Source: Faecalibacterium sp. | Lineage (GTDB): Bacteria > Bacillota > Clostridia > Oscillospirales > Ruminococcaceae | Direction: 5' to 3' | Assembly: GCA_022652735.1 (NCBI GenBank) | Contig: JALCRP010000006.1 | Span: 42,558 to 106,557 of the forward strand | Length of the DNA: 64,000 bases | Shown here: in pieces, positions 18,500 through 27,421 of the stretch | How the letters are laid out: each line of letters starts with the position of its first letter | Numbering within the stretch: the stretch's first letter is position 1 | Notes under the pieces: generated by a model | Seen by the model: the letters and a program-made list of their open reading frames with translations, nothing else | Databases searched by the model: none | What the model was told of the DNA's origin: nothing | Position numbers and translations under genes: made by a program

Positions 18500-19465
18500 T
18501 CAGATTTTCCCGAGCGTCAGGCGCAGCACATCCAGCGCCTCTTCGGGCGGGTTCACGCTCGGCACATTTTGCCGCCGGGCATAATCCACAAAATAGGCCA
18601 TCTCGCGCAGATAGCGCGCGTTGACATCTTCTTCGTAATGCTGCACCGTGCCGTTTTCCAGCGTAAGGGTTCCCGCGCCGAAATCGGCCGTAATCGTACC
18701 CTCGCGGCAAAACAGCTCGATCGCGCGGCGGTAGGTACGCCCGAAATAATCGAGATGCACCTCGCCCAAAAGGTGCGGCCAGCGCGCAATATATACGCTG
18801 AGATCATCGCTGTCCAGCTCCAGCTCAGAGTAGGTGCCTTTCAGATTATATACCTCTTCCGGCTTACCGAACAAGTCCACAAGATAATCCCACTCATGGA
18901 TGAGGTCAATCGTCACGCCGCCGCCCATTGCGCGGTGGGCCGAATACACGGTGCGGTAATCGACGCCCGGGCGCCAATCGGGCAAATAGCTTGAGCAGAT
19001 CACGCGCGCCGAATAGGGGCGGACATCCGGGTTTTCTTTTAGATATGCTTTCAGCGCCAGCATCACGCCGCACCAGCGCATCGGCGCCGCAACGTAAGCC
19101 TTTTGCCCCGCCGCCAGCAGCGCGGATAGCTCCGTGCCCGTCTGCTCAGCGTCCAAAATCGGTTTCTCGATAAAAAGTGCCCCTGCGCGCCCGCGCACAA
19201 GGCGCAGCGCCTCGGCATGCAGATGCGTCGGGTTCGTGATAAAGGCGACATCATACTGCGCCAGCGCCTGCGGCCCCGAAAGGCTTGTGAACTGATGCGC
19301 GAGCAGCTCGGCCACGCCGGGGCGCAGCGGGCGCGCAGGGTCGCTGCGCAGCGCATCGGCGCGCAAAGCACAGCCCTGTTCGGCGCAGATGGCCGTCAAA
19401 TTTTTCAAATGGCGTGTGCCGATGGAGCCAAGCCCCACAAACAGCGCCGAGATTGTTTCGCTCAT
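18500..19465 (-). CDS. Gfo/Idh/MocA-family sugar oxidoreductase (1)
   Basis: This 321-residue NAD(P)-dependent enzyme has an N-terminal Rossmann fold (LFVGLGSIGTRHLKNL), the catalytic EKP motif (LFIEKPILDAEQ, about residue 95) and the GGGVTIDLIHEWDY motif that carries the active-site Asp and His. It lies between the CMP-nonulosonate synthetase and a second oxidoreductase. Such genes are common in legionaminic-acid loci, but their step is not settled; oxidation or reduction at a ring carbon of the nonulosonate or its precursor is the inference. The start has AAGGA. Confidence 0.85.
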   Translation of the reverse strand: MSETISALFVGLGSIGTRHLKNLTAICAEQGCALRADALRSDPARPLRPGVAELLAHQFTSLSGPQALAQYDVAFITNPTHLHAEALRLVRGRAGALFIEKPILDAEQTGTELSALLAAGQKAYVAAPMRWCGVMLALKAYLKENPDVRPYSARVICSSYLPDWRPGVDYRTVYSAHRAMGGGVTIDLIHEWDYLVDLFGKPEEVYNLKGTYSELELDSDDLSVYIARWPHLLGEVHLDYFGRTYRRAIELFCREGTITADFGAGTLTLENGTVQHYEEDVNARYLREMAYFVDYARRQNVPSVNPPEEALDVLRLTLGKI

Positions 19466-19549
19466 GAAAAATCCTTCTTTCCCCGGCGGGCGTTTTTGCC
19501 GCGGTGCCAAAACGGTTTTATACGGGCGTACGTTTTGCTGCGGCGCGCC

Positions 19550-20539
19550 TTACTTCTTTTCGATGGTTTCGATCAAGTCAATGATCTTTTGATCTTTTGC
19601 AAAGCTCCAGCGCGGGGCCTCGCCCTTTTCCAGTACGCCAAAGAAATTTGCCAGCTCGTCAACATAGGCGTTTTCCACGATATTGTCGCTGTAGCGGCTG
19701 TCGTGCTCAAAGGCGGCGTAAGTATCGACGGGCACCTTTTCGCCGGTTTCGTGGTCAAAGCGGAACAAGGCTTTCGGGTTGCCCTCCCAGAAAAGATGCA
19801 GCCCCTCGCCAAAGCACTCGAAATTGCGCACCGCTTTCGGGCTGACAATATCCACCGCCAGCACACCTTTTGCGCCGCCGGCATGCCGCAGCGTGACAAA
19901 ATAGCTATCGGGATAGGCCAGCTCCAGCGCGCTGATCTTGTCCTTTTCCACGCTCACGCTTTCCACAGGGCCGAACGCATCCCACAGCCACGGCAGATCA
20001 ATGCCAAAGATCTCGCGCACACCGCCGGTGCGGCGGTCGCCGACAAAAAAGTTCTTATAGCTTTCCCACGGGTGCCAATCGGGCAGATACTGGCCGATAT
20101 GATACAGATAGCGCACCGGCTTGCCCGTTTTGGCGCGGAACTCCGCCACCTGCTTTTTGATATACTGCGTTTCGCCGCGGTACAGCATCGTCGACGACAA
20201 AAACAGCGGTATGCCTTTTCGGGCGGCCAACGCCTGATTTTCGGCATAACCATCGTCGACAAGGTTCAGCTCGGTAAAGGTAGGCAGCCCGGCTTCCAGC
20301 AGCGTATGGATGATGCCCGCATGCGTGATGGGCGCTGTGCATACCAGCGCGGCATCCGGCTTTTCGGCCGCAAGCGCCTCCGGGATAGAGGCATAGGCGA
20401 CGATGCCGAGGCCCGCGGCCTCTGCCCGGCGTGCCTCGCTTGCATCCACACCGCACACCACAAGGCCATTGCGCATGCCTTTTGCCAAGCGCGCGCGGCG
20501 CTTGCCCATGCTGCCAATCCCTACGATTAGTATTTTCAT
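19550..20539 (-). CDS. Gfo/Idh/MocA-family oxidoreductase (2), EKP motif replaced
   Basis: The 329 residues carry a Rossmann signature (ILIVGIGSMGKRRARLAKG). At the place of the catalytic EKP tripeptide the sequence reads TFTELNLVDDGYAEN, so the usual Lys is missing. The rest of the fold is kept, including the RRTGGVREIFGIDLPWLWD segment. It is clearly distinct from the neighbouring oxidoreductase and may be a non-redox relative or one using a different catalytic residue. It is cotranscribed with the NeuC/LegG-like gene. Confidence 0.82.
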   Translation of the reverse strand: MKILIVGIGSMGKRRARLAKGMRNGLVVCGVDASEARRAEAAGLGIVAYASIPEALAAEKPDAALVCTAPITHAGIIHTLLEAGLPTFTELNLVDDGYAENQALAARKGIPLFLSSTMLYRGETQYIKKQVAEFRAKTGKPVRYLYHIGQYLPDWHPWESYKNFFVGDRRTGGVREIFGIDLPWLWDAFGPVESVSVEKDKISALELAYPDSYFVTLRHAGGAKGVLAVDIVSPKAVRNFECFGEGLHLFWEGNPKALFRFDHETGEKVPVDTYAAFEHDSRYSDNIVENAYVDELANFFGVLEKGEAPRWSFAKDQKIIDLIETIEKK

Positions 20540-20608
20540 GTAATATTATCCCCTTTGGATTATTCTTTTATTTTCGTCCGAATGCGCGGTTTTATGCCGC
20601 GATTGCTT

Positions 20609-21823
20609 TTATGCTTCGCCATCCGTCGGGCCGTCATAAAAGCCCTTCGGCGCGCCGAAGCCCGGCGCAAACAGGCGTTCTTCCAAAATTGCCACGATAC
20701 GGCCGCTGGTGTCGCCACCGTAATAAGGGCTGACGGTTTGATGGGCGCGCGCCGTAAATTCCGGCGTCAGCGCTGTTTGCAGCGCGGCCTCGATTTCTTT
20801 CTGCCGCGCCGCGCAACACAGCACGTTTTGACACACAATGCGCCCGGCCTGCCGGCTGCCGATGTTTACCGTGGGCACACCGAAAGTCGGCGTTTCAACA
20901 ACGCCGCTTGAAGAGTTGCCCACCACAGCGGCCGCATGCTGCATCGCCGAAAGGTATCGTTTTACGCCGAGGCTTGCAAACACAACAGCCTGCCCCGGGC
21001 GCGCAGCCGCCCATGCATCGAGCCTGCGGTTGATGATTTCGCCGCCCGTATCGGCGTTTGCCTTTGTAATCAGCCAATGCAGGCGCGTTTTGTGCCCTAC
21101 AGCATCCATCGCGCCAAGCAGCGCGTCGCTTTGCGCTGCGGGGTCGGCTTCGCCCGCGGTTTCGGGATGATAGGTAACAAGCGCATACGGCGCATGCAGA
21201 TCAAAGCCGATACTTTCCGAAAGCTCTTCCAATGCCATCTTGGGCATCGTGCGAATATTTTCATCGCCGAGGCCGCCCACATTATAGACATCGGCCGGGT
21301 TTTCGCCCATGCGAACCACGCGGCGCGCATACGCTGCACAGCTTGGAAAATGCAGCGCTGCCATTTTTGTGATGCAGTGGCGGTAATAGTCGTCCGCCGC
21401 GCCCCGCGTCACATCGCCGCCGGAAATGTGCGCGATCGGTACGCCCGTGATCGCCGCCGCCTGCGCCGCCGCAAAAATCTCGTAGCGATCGCCCAATACC
21501 AAAACGGCATCGGGCCGATTTTCCGTAAACCACCGCGCAAATTGTTGGATGGTGTACGCAACGGTATCTGCCAGCGCCAGCGGCCCATGCTCGAATTTCA
21601 GGATGTCCAGCTCGGCCGCCAGCGGGATGCCGTCGGCTCGAATCTCATCCACCGTATGCCCGTATTCGGGCGAGAGGTGCGCGCCCGTGGCGATAACTTC
21701 TGGTATTATTTTGTCGGATTTTAACAGTTTTTGGATTACCGGCCGCAGCAGGCCGTATTCGGCCCGCGTACCTGTGATAACAGCCAGATGCTTTTTCGTC
21801 GTGCCGCTGTTTTTCTGCTGCAT
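20609..21823 (-). CDS. Hydrolysing NDP-sugar 2-epimerase (NeuC/LegG family)
   Basis: The 404 residues begin with LAVITGTRAEYGLLRPVI, typical of the hydrolysing epimerases, and contain HISGGDVTRGA followed by YRHCITKMAALHF, the family's active-site region. In the legionaminic pathway the enzyme converts GDP-2,4-diacetamido-trideoxyglucose to the free mannose-configured sugar used by LegI. The choice of GDP rather than UDP sugar is inferred from the PtmE homologue in the unit. Confidence 0.9.
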   Translation of the reverse strand: MQQKNSGTTKKHLAVITGTRAEYGLLRPVIQKLLKSDKIIPEVIATGAHLSPEYGHTVDEIRADGIPLAAELDILKFEHGPLALADTVAYTIQQFARWFTENRPDAVLVLGDRYEIFAAAQAAAITGVPIAHISGGDVTRGAADDYYRHCITKMAALHFPSCAAYARRVVRMGENPADVYNVGGLGDENIRTMPKMALEELSESIGFDLHAPYALVTYHPETAGEADPAAQSDALLGAMDAVGHKTRLHWLITKANADTGGEIINRRLDAWAAARPGQAVVFASLGVKRYLSAMQHAAAVVGNSSSGVVETPTFGVPTVNIGSRQAGRIVCQNVLCCAARQKEIEAALQTALTPEFTARAHQTVSPYYGGDTSGRIVAILEERLFAPGFGAPKGFYDGPTDGEA

Positions 21824-21957
21824 GCTGCCGCCCCCATCTGTAAAGTGCTCTGCCGCCTTTTGCGCTGTGCGCCCGCTTTTTTTGGCGCCGCGCTACGGCG
21901 CGATTCTTCCTTACTTTTCCTTTTGCCGCAAGGAGTGTTTTTGGCGCACCGCGCTTT

Positions 21958-22956
21958 TTAATTCAGCTCGATCTTTTCATCCTCGGCAAAATCACGGCAG
22001 GCGGTTTGGCCCAGTACGTCATACCACTTCATCGGGCTGATGCCGTCGCCGGGGCGCTTGGTCGTGATATTATCGGTTGTAAAGGTTTCTCCCTTGCCAA
22101 TCGGCCGCGCCGCCACGATGCTCTTGCGGGCGATGGGCTTATTGCGCGCCTCGCTTTCAGTGACGTGCTTTTTGCCCGAGCCAAGGGCTTTTTCCGTGTT
22201 GCGCACGGCCGTTACCATCGCTTTCAGCTCAGCCGGGTCGAGCGAAGCCTTTTGGTCGGGGCCTTCCATATTTTTATCCAGTGTAAAGTGTTTTTCAATT
22301 ACATCCGCGCCCAGCGCCGCGGCGGCCACATCACACTCCCAGCCGGAAGTGTGATCGGAAAGGCCGACCGGCAGGCCGAATTGCTCAGAAAGATCAATCA
22401 TCGCCGTCAGGTTTGCGTCCTCATAAGGCGTCGGATATTCAGTGTTGCAGTGGAGCAGCGTCACGCCCGTACAGCCGTTATCCTCCAGAATCGTCAGCGC
22501 GCTTTCGATCTCATCGAGGGTACTCATGCCCGTCGAAAGGATCACAGGGATTTTCAGTTTGCCAATTTCTTCGAGGTACGGCAGGTTCGTAATCTCCCCG
22601 CTGGGCACTTTAATATAGGGCAGATCCAGCGTACCCAAAAAGCGTACGCTCGGGATGTCGAACGGCGCAGAAAGATACTGGATGCCGATAGAATCGCAGT
22701 ATTCCTTCAGCGCCTTGTGGCCGGCAAAATCGAAGTGGATGCGCCGCACCATTTCCAGTTGGCTTTCAGCGTCGCCCGTCGTCTCTTTTTGGTAGGCCGC
22801 CTTCGGCGCAAACTTCGAGATCACCAGCTCCGGCACGGCCGTCTGGTATTTTACCACATCCGCGCCGCACTCCTTGGCCGTCAAAGCCATCTTTTTCGCA
22901 AGCTCCAAGCTGCCGTTATGGTTTACGCCTGCCTCGGCAATTATTAAAACGCTCAT
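21958..22956 (-). CDS. Nonulosonic acid synthase (NeuB/LegI family)
   Basis: The 332 residues form a TIM-barrel synthase with a C-terminal antifreeze-like (SAF) domain (about 275-332). The start IIAEAGVNHNGSLELAKK and the barrel motif IKVPSGEITNLPYLEEIG are diagnostic, and GLSDHTSG and EKHFTLDK carry metal and substrate ligands. It condenses phosphoenolpyruvate with a six-carbon diacetamido sugar. The ATG at 22956 sits one base after the stop of the preceding gene, with GGAG nine bases upstream; a 77-codon in-frame extension overlaps that gene and is rejected. Confidence 0.93.
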   Translation of the reverse strand: MSVLIIAEAGVNHNGSLELAKKMALTAKECGADVVKYQTAVPELVISKFAPKAAYQKETTGDAESQLEMVRRIHFDFAGHKALKEYCDSIGIQYLSAPFDIPSVRFLGTLDLPYIKVPSGEITNLPYLEEIGKLKIPVILSTGMSTLDEIESALTILEDNGCTGVTLLHCNTEYPTPYEDANLTAMIDLSEQFGLPVGLSDHTSGWECDVAAAALGADVIEKHFTLDKNMEGPDQKASLDPAELKAMVTAVRNTEKALGSGKKHVTESEARNKPIARKSIVAARPIGKGETFTTDNITTKRPGDGISPMKWYDVLGQTACRDFAEDEKIELN

Positions 22957-22957
22957 T

Positions 22958-23632
22958 TTACTGTGCTCCATTCTCTTTGCCGCTCTGCGGCTTTTCTGTT
23001 TTGGCTCCGGCTGCATTTTTGTGCGCCCGCACAACGCTGCGCGCCCAATCCGTGATCGCCGCCGCCAGCGCCGGCGCCAGCAAAAGCCAGAACACTTGCT
23101 GCGCCCGCAGGCAAAAATAGCTGGAAAGCGGCCGCGGCACATTGATGCGCAGCGTCGTTTCGCCGTTTGCGCCCGCCAGCACAACACCCGCCGCGCCTAC
23201 CGGGTCGATGCGGGCGGCTTGCCCGCCCGAAAGCGGAAAATCCAGCTCCAGCCCGCCGGCGGCATCGGTGGATTTTGCCCACACGCGGCGGCGTAGGCTG
23301 AAGCCCGCGCCGTTTCGCGCATAATAGCCCTCGGCCTGCTGCGCTACGGCTTCGCTTTCCGTCTGCCAGACGACATTGCGGATGGGCTGATCGGCCGAGA
23401 GCAGCAGCTGCGGGTCCGCGCCCGAAGAAACCCAAAGGCCACTGTCCGTTTGCAGGATGTCCTGCACCGAAACGTCGCTCAGCGAAATTTCTTCGGTATG
23501 CAAGCGGCCCGTGGCATAGCCGAGGCTATCCCATGCGGCCGCGCCGAGGCACAAAAGTACCGTAAGCACCGCCGCTAACATATAAAAGCCCGCAAGGAGA
23601 TGCGCCGCCCAAAACGAAACTGCTTTTTTCAT
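22958..23632 (-). CDS. Bitopic partner protein of GT-C module 1 (unknown family)
   Basis: The 224-residue protein has an N-terminal membrane segment (about 8-32), an extracytoplasmic beta-rich domain (about 35-170), a second membrane segment (about 172-192) and a basic tail. It shares WDSLGYATGRLHTEEISL, GADPQLL and the YF-x-W motif before helix 2 with the partner at 26783-27421, and more weakly with 30677-31510. Its start overlaps the stop of the large protein gene by four bases (ATGA). I know no characterised homologue. The constant pairing suggests a subunit or chaperone of the large membrane protein. Confidence 0.8.
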   Translation of the reverse strand: MKKAVSFWAAHLLAGFYMLAAVLTVLLCLGAAAWDSLGYATGRLHTEEISLSDVSVQDILQTDSGLWVSSGADPQLLLSADQPIRNVVWQTESEAVAQQAEGYYARNGAGFSLRRRVWAKSTDAAGGLELDFPLSGGQAARIDPVGAAGVVLAGANGETTLRINVPRPLSSYFCLRAQQVFWLLLAPALAAAITDWARSVVRAHKNAAGAKTEKPQSGKENGAQ

Positions 23633-25602
23633 GCGCTTTCCCCCACGTTGCATACAAACTCGAAGTGCCCCGTTTGTTCGCTCCACTGATAGACGGCGGC
23701 CTGCTTTTGGCAGTTTTCCAGTTCATCGCCAAACAACCCACCAAAGCCCGAAGTGAACAATGCGTCGCACCGATCAACAAAAACATAATCGCAGCCACCG
23801 GCGCGGATGGTATCCCGCAGCGCATCGGCGGTATAGTAGTGGAAGTAGATTGTATCCGTGCCCTCGGGCACGGCGGCATCCGGCAGCGCAAACGTGCCGC
23901 CGCCGCCCTGTTTCGAGGCCCCGCTGTAATCGAGATACCACGGGTACAGCTCATACGTAAACAAAAACCACCGGTTGCCATCGTCGCCTTGGCTGACAAA
24001 GAAAATGTGTGCATCTTCGGGCACGGCAGCCTGCACCTCGGCGGCCATGCTCTGCGTTTCGCGGCGCTCTGCATACAGGCTGTCATGCCCGGCAAATACC
24101 GTCAGATTCAGCGGCAGGCGCAGGGCCACCAGCCCGCCCAACAGCAGCGTCGCCGCCAAAAAGCCGCCCGTCAACAAGCCGGGGCGGCGCTCCTTTTCGC
24201 CCGCGCGCAGCACAAGCGCCGCCGCGGCCAGCAGCCAGCCCAGCAAATAGGGGTAAATATATCGCTCGTAGCCGACGAGCGTATCCGAGATCGCCTCGGT
24301 AAACACATACACATACGTGAAGCCGATGAAAATAAAAAACGCAAAGAAGCCGCCCAACCCAAGCACGGCAAAGCGGATGCTTTGCCCTCGGATCACACGC
24401 TCTTTCGTGAGCAAGGCCGCGGCGGCCGCCATGCCTAAAATCAGCACGACGACGACCAGCTCCGGCCCGAGCATCGTGTTTTTTACAGCGGCAAAGTTTT
24501 CCACCATCAGCCCCATGATGCGGCTAAACTTTTCGGTGCGGCCGATGCCCAGCAGTTCTTTCGCGCCCGTTAGCATCATCTGTGCCATGCCCATTTGTTC
24601 TACGCCGCCGACGTTAGAGGTATCGGCCGTACTGGCCGCGGAAAGATACGCCTGCCAGACATAAAACGCCCCGCCGCACACGGCCGGCAGCCCAACGGCT
24701 TTCGCCAGCAAAAGGCCCACGGCGCGCCGGCCCTGTTTTTCGGCCAGCACCTGCCACAAAAGATCGACCGCGAGGATGCCCGCCGCGATCAGCGCCAGCG
24801 CAAAGCCCGTATCTTTCAGCAGGCACAGCGCAGCCAGCGCCAGCGCCGCGGGCCAAACATGCCGCTTGGCATCCATATAATATACCGCCAGCACCCCGCC
24901 AAAGGCCATCCCCAGCGGAATATCCGAAAGCGCTGTAGCGTACACGTTCGTATCCAGCGCGATCGTGCCGTACAGCGTAATCAAAAACGGAACCAGCGCG
25001 CCGAACAGCAGCGCGGGCACAGTACGGCGGTATTCGCCGGGCTTCGCCCCCGCTGTCAAAAGCGCACAGATACTCAAAAGGAAAATGTCATAGCCGGCCA
25101 TAATACGCCACTCGGCGTAAGGCCCGAAAAACTGAAACACGTACCCTAATACGATTAAGCCCGGGCGGTGCGTCCCCACCCAATCCCAGCCGATCTTGGC
25201 GTTGACATACAGCGCATCGGTATATTTGACAATTTTGCCCGCCGTACCCCAAAAGGAAAACTCATCCCACGACAAAAACATCGGCCGGCGCACGGCAAAA
25301 AACACAATCAGCCCTGCGGCCAATACCCAAAACGCGCAAAAGCCGGGCGCGCGCACTGCGGCCCAGCTTTCTTTTGCGGCCTTGGGCCAAAAGCTGATAC
25401 CCCACGCCGCCGCCGCCAGCAAAAACCACGCCCAGCCCGCCGCGCGCAAGATGCCAAGGCACCCGCCCAGCGAAAACCAGACGATCGTGCCGCACAGCGC
25501 GGCAAAGGGCGCCAGCGGCGCAGCAAGGCAGCCGCGCCGCACCAGCAGCACACTAAACCCCGCCAGCGCGGCGAGCGTCAGCAACGTGAAAAGCAATTCC
25601 AT
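23629..25602 (-). CDS. Polytopic GT-C-like membrane protein, module 1
   Basis: The 657 residues contain about 12 membrane helices, then a C-terminal extracytoplasmic domain (about 500-657). After helix 3 the loop carries SWDEFSFWGTAGK (Asp113-Glu114), placed like the catalytic Asp/Glu loop of GT-C glycosyltransferases. The C-terminal domain carries QGDDGNRWF (about residue 538) and GGGGTF. Both motifs recur in the paralogues at 27418-29469 and 31507-33549. Transfer of a lipid-linked sugar outside the membrane is inferred from the architecture; donor and acceptor are unknown. Confidence 0.82.
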   Translation of the reverse strand: MELLFTLLTLAALAGFSVLLVRRGCLAAPLAPFAALCGTIVWFSLGGCLGILRAAGWAWFLLAAAAWGISFWPKAAKESWAAVRAPGFCAFWVLAAGLIVFFAVRRPMFLSWDEFSFWGTAGKIVKYTDALYVNAKIGWDWVGTHRPGLIVLGYVFQFFGPYAEWRIMAGYDIFLLSICALLTAGAKPGEYRRTVPALLFGALVPFLITLYGTIALDTNVYATALSDIPLGMAFGGVLAVYYMDAKRHVWPAALALAALCLLKDTGFALALIAAGILAVDLLWQVLAEKQGRRAVGLLLAKAVGLPAVCGGAFYVWQAYLSAASTADTSNVGGVEQMGMAQMMLTGAKELLGIGRTEKFSRIMGLMVENFAAVKNTMLGPELVVVVLILGMAAAAALLTKERVIRGQSIRFAVLGLGGFFAFFIFIGFTYVYVFTEAISDTLVGYERYIYPYLLGWLLAAAALVLRAGEKERRPGLLTGGFLAATLLLGGLVALRLPLNLTVFAGHDSLYAERRETQSMAAEVQAAVPEDAHIFFVSQGDDGNRWFLFTYELYPWYLDYSGASKQGGGGTFALPDAAVPEGTDTIYFHYYTADALRDTIRAGGCDYVFVDRCDALFTSGFGGLFGDELENCQKQAAVYQWSEQTGHFEFVCNVGESA

Positions 25603-25736
25603 GCAAAAGCCCTCGCTTGTTTGTTTTTATGGGATGTGCGGTGTGCCCGTTTCGCCGGGCCGCCAAAATCCGTGGACGTTTCGTCGTTGTCGGGCGCGGC
25701 GCCCGCCGCATTGTTTGGGGCGGGGCCGTATCGGTT

Positions 25737-26786
25737 TCAGGCCTGCTGCTCCAGCCGGCGGCGCATCTTTTCCAGCTCTTCCATCTGGCCCATATCCATC
25801 CACGAAGATTCGCTGATGGGATACACGCCCACAGGCTGCCCCGCCCGGCGATACTTTTCGATTACATCCGGGAAGCCCTGATTTTTGCCGTCTTCCAGCT
25901 CCTCAACAACCTGCGGCTCAACGACATATACGCCCGTATTTGTCAAAAAGTTCAGTTCCGGCTTTTCGCGCATGCCCTCAATCGCGCCGTTTTCGCCCAT
26001 TTCCACGACGCCGTAGGGCACGGTGAAATGCTTATAGGCGCAGATCATCGTAATAAGATTGTGGTGCGCTTTATGGTATTCGTATACATCGCCGTAATCC
26101 ACATCCAGCAGCGTATCGCAGTTGGAGAAAAAGAAAGTGGAATCCAGCTTGCCTTTCAGCAGGCAAAGCCCGCCGCCCGTGCCCAGAAATTCCGCTTCGT
26201 CGGCGTACTCAATCTGATAGGGCTTTTGCTCCAAATCGTTAAAATACGATTTTATCATGTTCTTTTTATAGTTTACAACCATATATACCCTGCGGCAGCC
26301 GTACTCGCAAAAGCGGTCCAAAATCAGCTCGCAGATCGGCTTTTCTCCGACGGGGATCAAGGGTTTCGGCAGAATTTTCGTATAGGGATACAGCCGGGTG
26401 CCCAAGCCCCCCGCCATCACAACCACAGGGATACCCGCCTGCTTGCGGTTATCCACATCCACGCCTGTGGCAAAGATCACATCGGCGATCGAACCGTCGC
26501 GATCCAGAATGGGCAGCGCGTCGATGCCGTATTGCTCCAAAACCTCTTTTGCGCGGGCGCGGTCGGCCACCGGCAGAGATTTCGGCGCATAGTTGGCCGC
26601 GCGCTTTACGGGCTGCTCGAGATTGCCGCCGCGCAGCAAAAATTTGCGCAGATCGCCGTCCGTCAAAACCGCCTTAAGGCGGCCCTCCGGCGCAATAAAG
26701 AGGATGCGCTGGCCCGTTTCGTCCAGCTTTTTCATCGTCTCGAGGATCGAGGCATCTTCGCAAATATATAGTTCTTCCAGTTTCAT
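25737..26786 (-). CDS. PtmE-like sugar-1-phosphate guanylyltransferase with CBS pair
   Basis: The 349 residues begin with two CBS repeats (about 1-115; e.g. ILFIAPEGRLKAVLTDGDL) followed by a nucleotidyltransferase domain with VVMAGGLGTRLYPYTKILPK and the metal site FSNCDTLLDVDYGD. This architecture matches PtmE of Campylobacter, which makes GDP-glucosamine for the legionaminic acid pathway. The CBS pair may sense a nucleotide. The start at 26786 overlaps the stop of the small partner-2 gene (ATGA) and has AAGGGGAA upstream; the 92-codon upstream frame is a shadow of that gene. Confidence 0.9.
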   Translation of the reverse strand: MKLEELYICEDASILETMKKLDETGQRILFIAPEGRLKAVLTDGDLRKFLLRGGNLEQPVKRAANYAPKSLPVADRARAKEVLEQYGIDALPILDRDGSIADVIFATGVDVDNRKQAGIPVVVMAGGLGTRLYPYTKILPKPLIPVGEKPICELILDRFCEYGCRRVYMVVNYKKNMIKSYFNDLEQKPYQIEYADEAEFLGTGGGLCLLKGKLDSTFFFSNCDTLLDVDYGDVYEYHKAHHNLITMICAYKHFTVPYGVVEMGENGAIEGMREKPELNFLTNTGVYVVEPQVVEELEDGKNQGFPDVIEKYRRAGQPVGVYPISESSWMDMGQMEELEKMRRRLEQQA

Positions 26787-27421
26787 GCAGCATTCCCCTT
26801 TCGCGGGCCGAACTTCGTATGCGCCGCATCCCGCAGCAACGCCAGCAGGCACCCCGCCAGCCCGGGCACCGCCGCCAGCCACAAAAGCTGCCACAGCGAC
26901 GGCACAAAGTAAGTGTACCACGCGCGCCGCTCGTTGCATACGAGCTTTTCTACACGTACCGTAACGCCCGATTGATCGGCGAGATCGAGCCGGATATTTT
27001 GCCCGGTAATCAGCGGCAAGCGATATTCCCAGCTGGCGCCGTCCGCCGCAAGCGTGGGCCACACGCGCAACTGGGCGCTGTAGCCGCCGCCCGGCAAGTG
27101 ATAGTACAAATCCATCTCGTTTGTGCCGGGCGTCTGGTATTGTGCCACAAGGCGAAGGGTTCGGATGCGCTGGCCCGGCTGTAAAATAAGCTGGGCATCG
27201 CCCGTTTCAGCCGTAAGCGTATCGCCCTGCCACGCCATGTTGGCAAGCGCATAAAGGCTTGTATCGTCCAGTGTGATCGTTTGCTCCCGGATGCGGCCCG
27301 TGGCATAGCAAACCGTATCCCAACAAAAGCTCGCCAGCATCCAAAGGATCAGCCCTGCCGCGCCCAGCGCATAGAAAGCTGCCGTCGGGTGCTGCCCCGC
27401 CTTTTTCCAAAGCTGCTTCAT
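26783..27421 (-). CDS. Bitopic partner protein of GT-C module 2 (unknown family)
   Basis: The 212 residues follow the same plan as partner 1: membrane segment (about 14-34), extracytoplasmic domain, second membrane segment (about 172-192), short basic tail. CWDTVCYATGRIREQTITL lines up with partner 1, GDAQL corresponds to GADPQL, and WYTYFVPSLWQLLWL precedes helix 2. It overlaps both neighbours by four bases (ATGA at each end), so it is translationally coupled to the large protein and to the PtmE gene. Confidence 0.8.
   Translation of the reverse strand: MKQLWKKAGQHPTAAFYALGAAGLILWMLASFCWDTVCYATGRIREQTITLDDTSLYALANMAWQGDTLTAETGDAQLILQPGQRIRTLRLVAQYQTPGTNEMDLYYHLPGGGYSAQLRVWPTLAADGASWEYRLPLITGQNIRLDLADQSGVTVRVEKLVCNERRAWYTYFVPSLWQLLWLAAVPGLAGCLLALLRDAAHTKFGPRKGNAA

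Noticed and set aside
22957..23187. 77-codon N-terminal extension of the NeuB/LegI gene
   Set aside because: It lies inside the partner-1 gene in another frame, is Arg/Cys-rich and has no homology. The ATG at 22956 matches the family start.
26787..27062. 92-codon extension of the PtmE-like gene
   Set aside because: It overlaps partner 2 and does not resemble a CBS domain. The ATG at 26786 fits with ATGA coupling.
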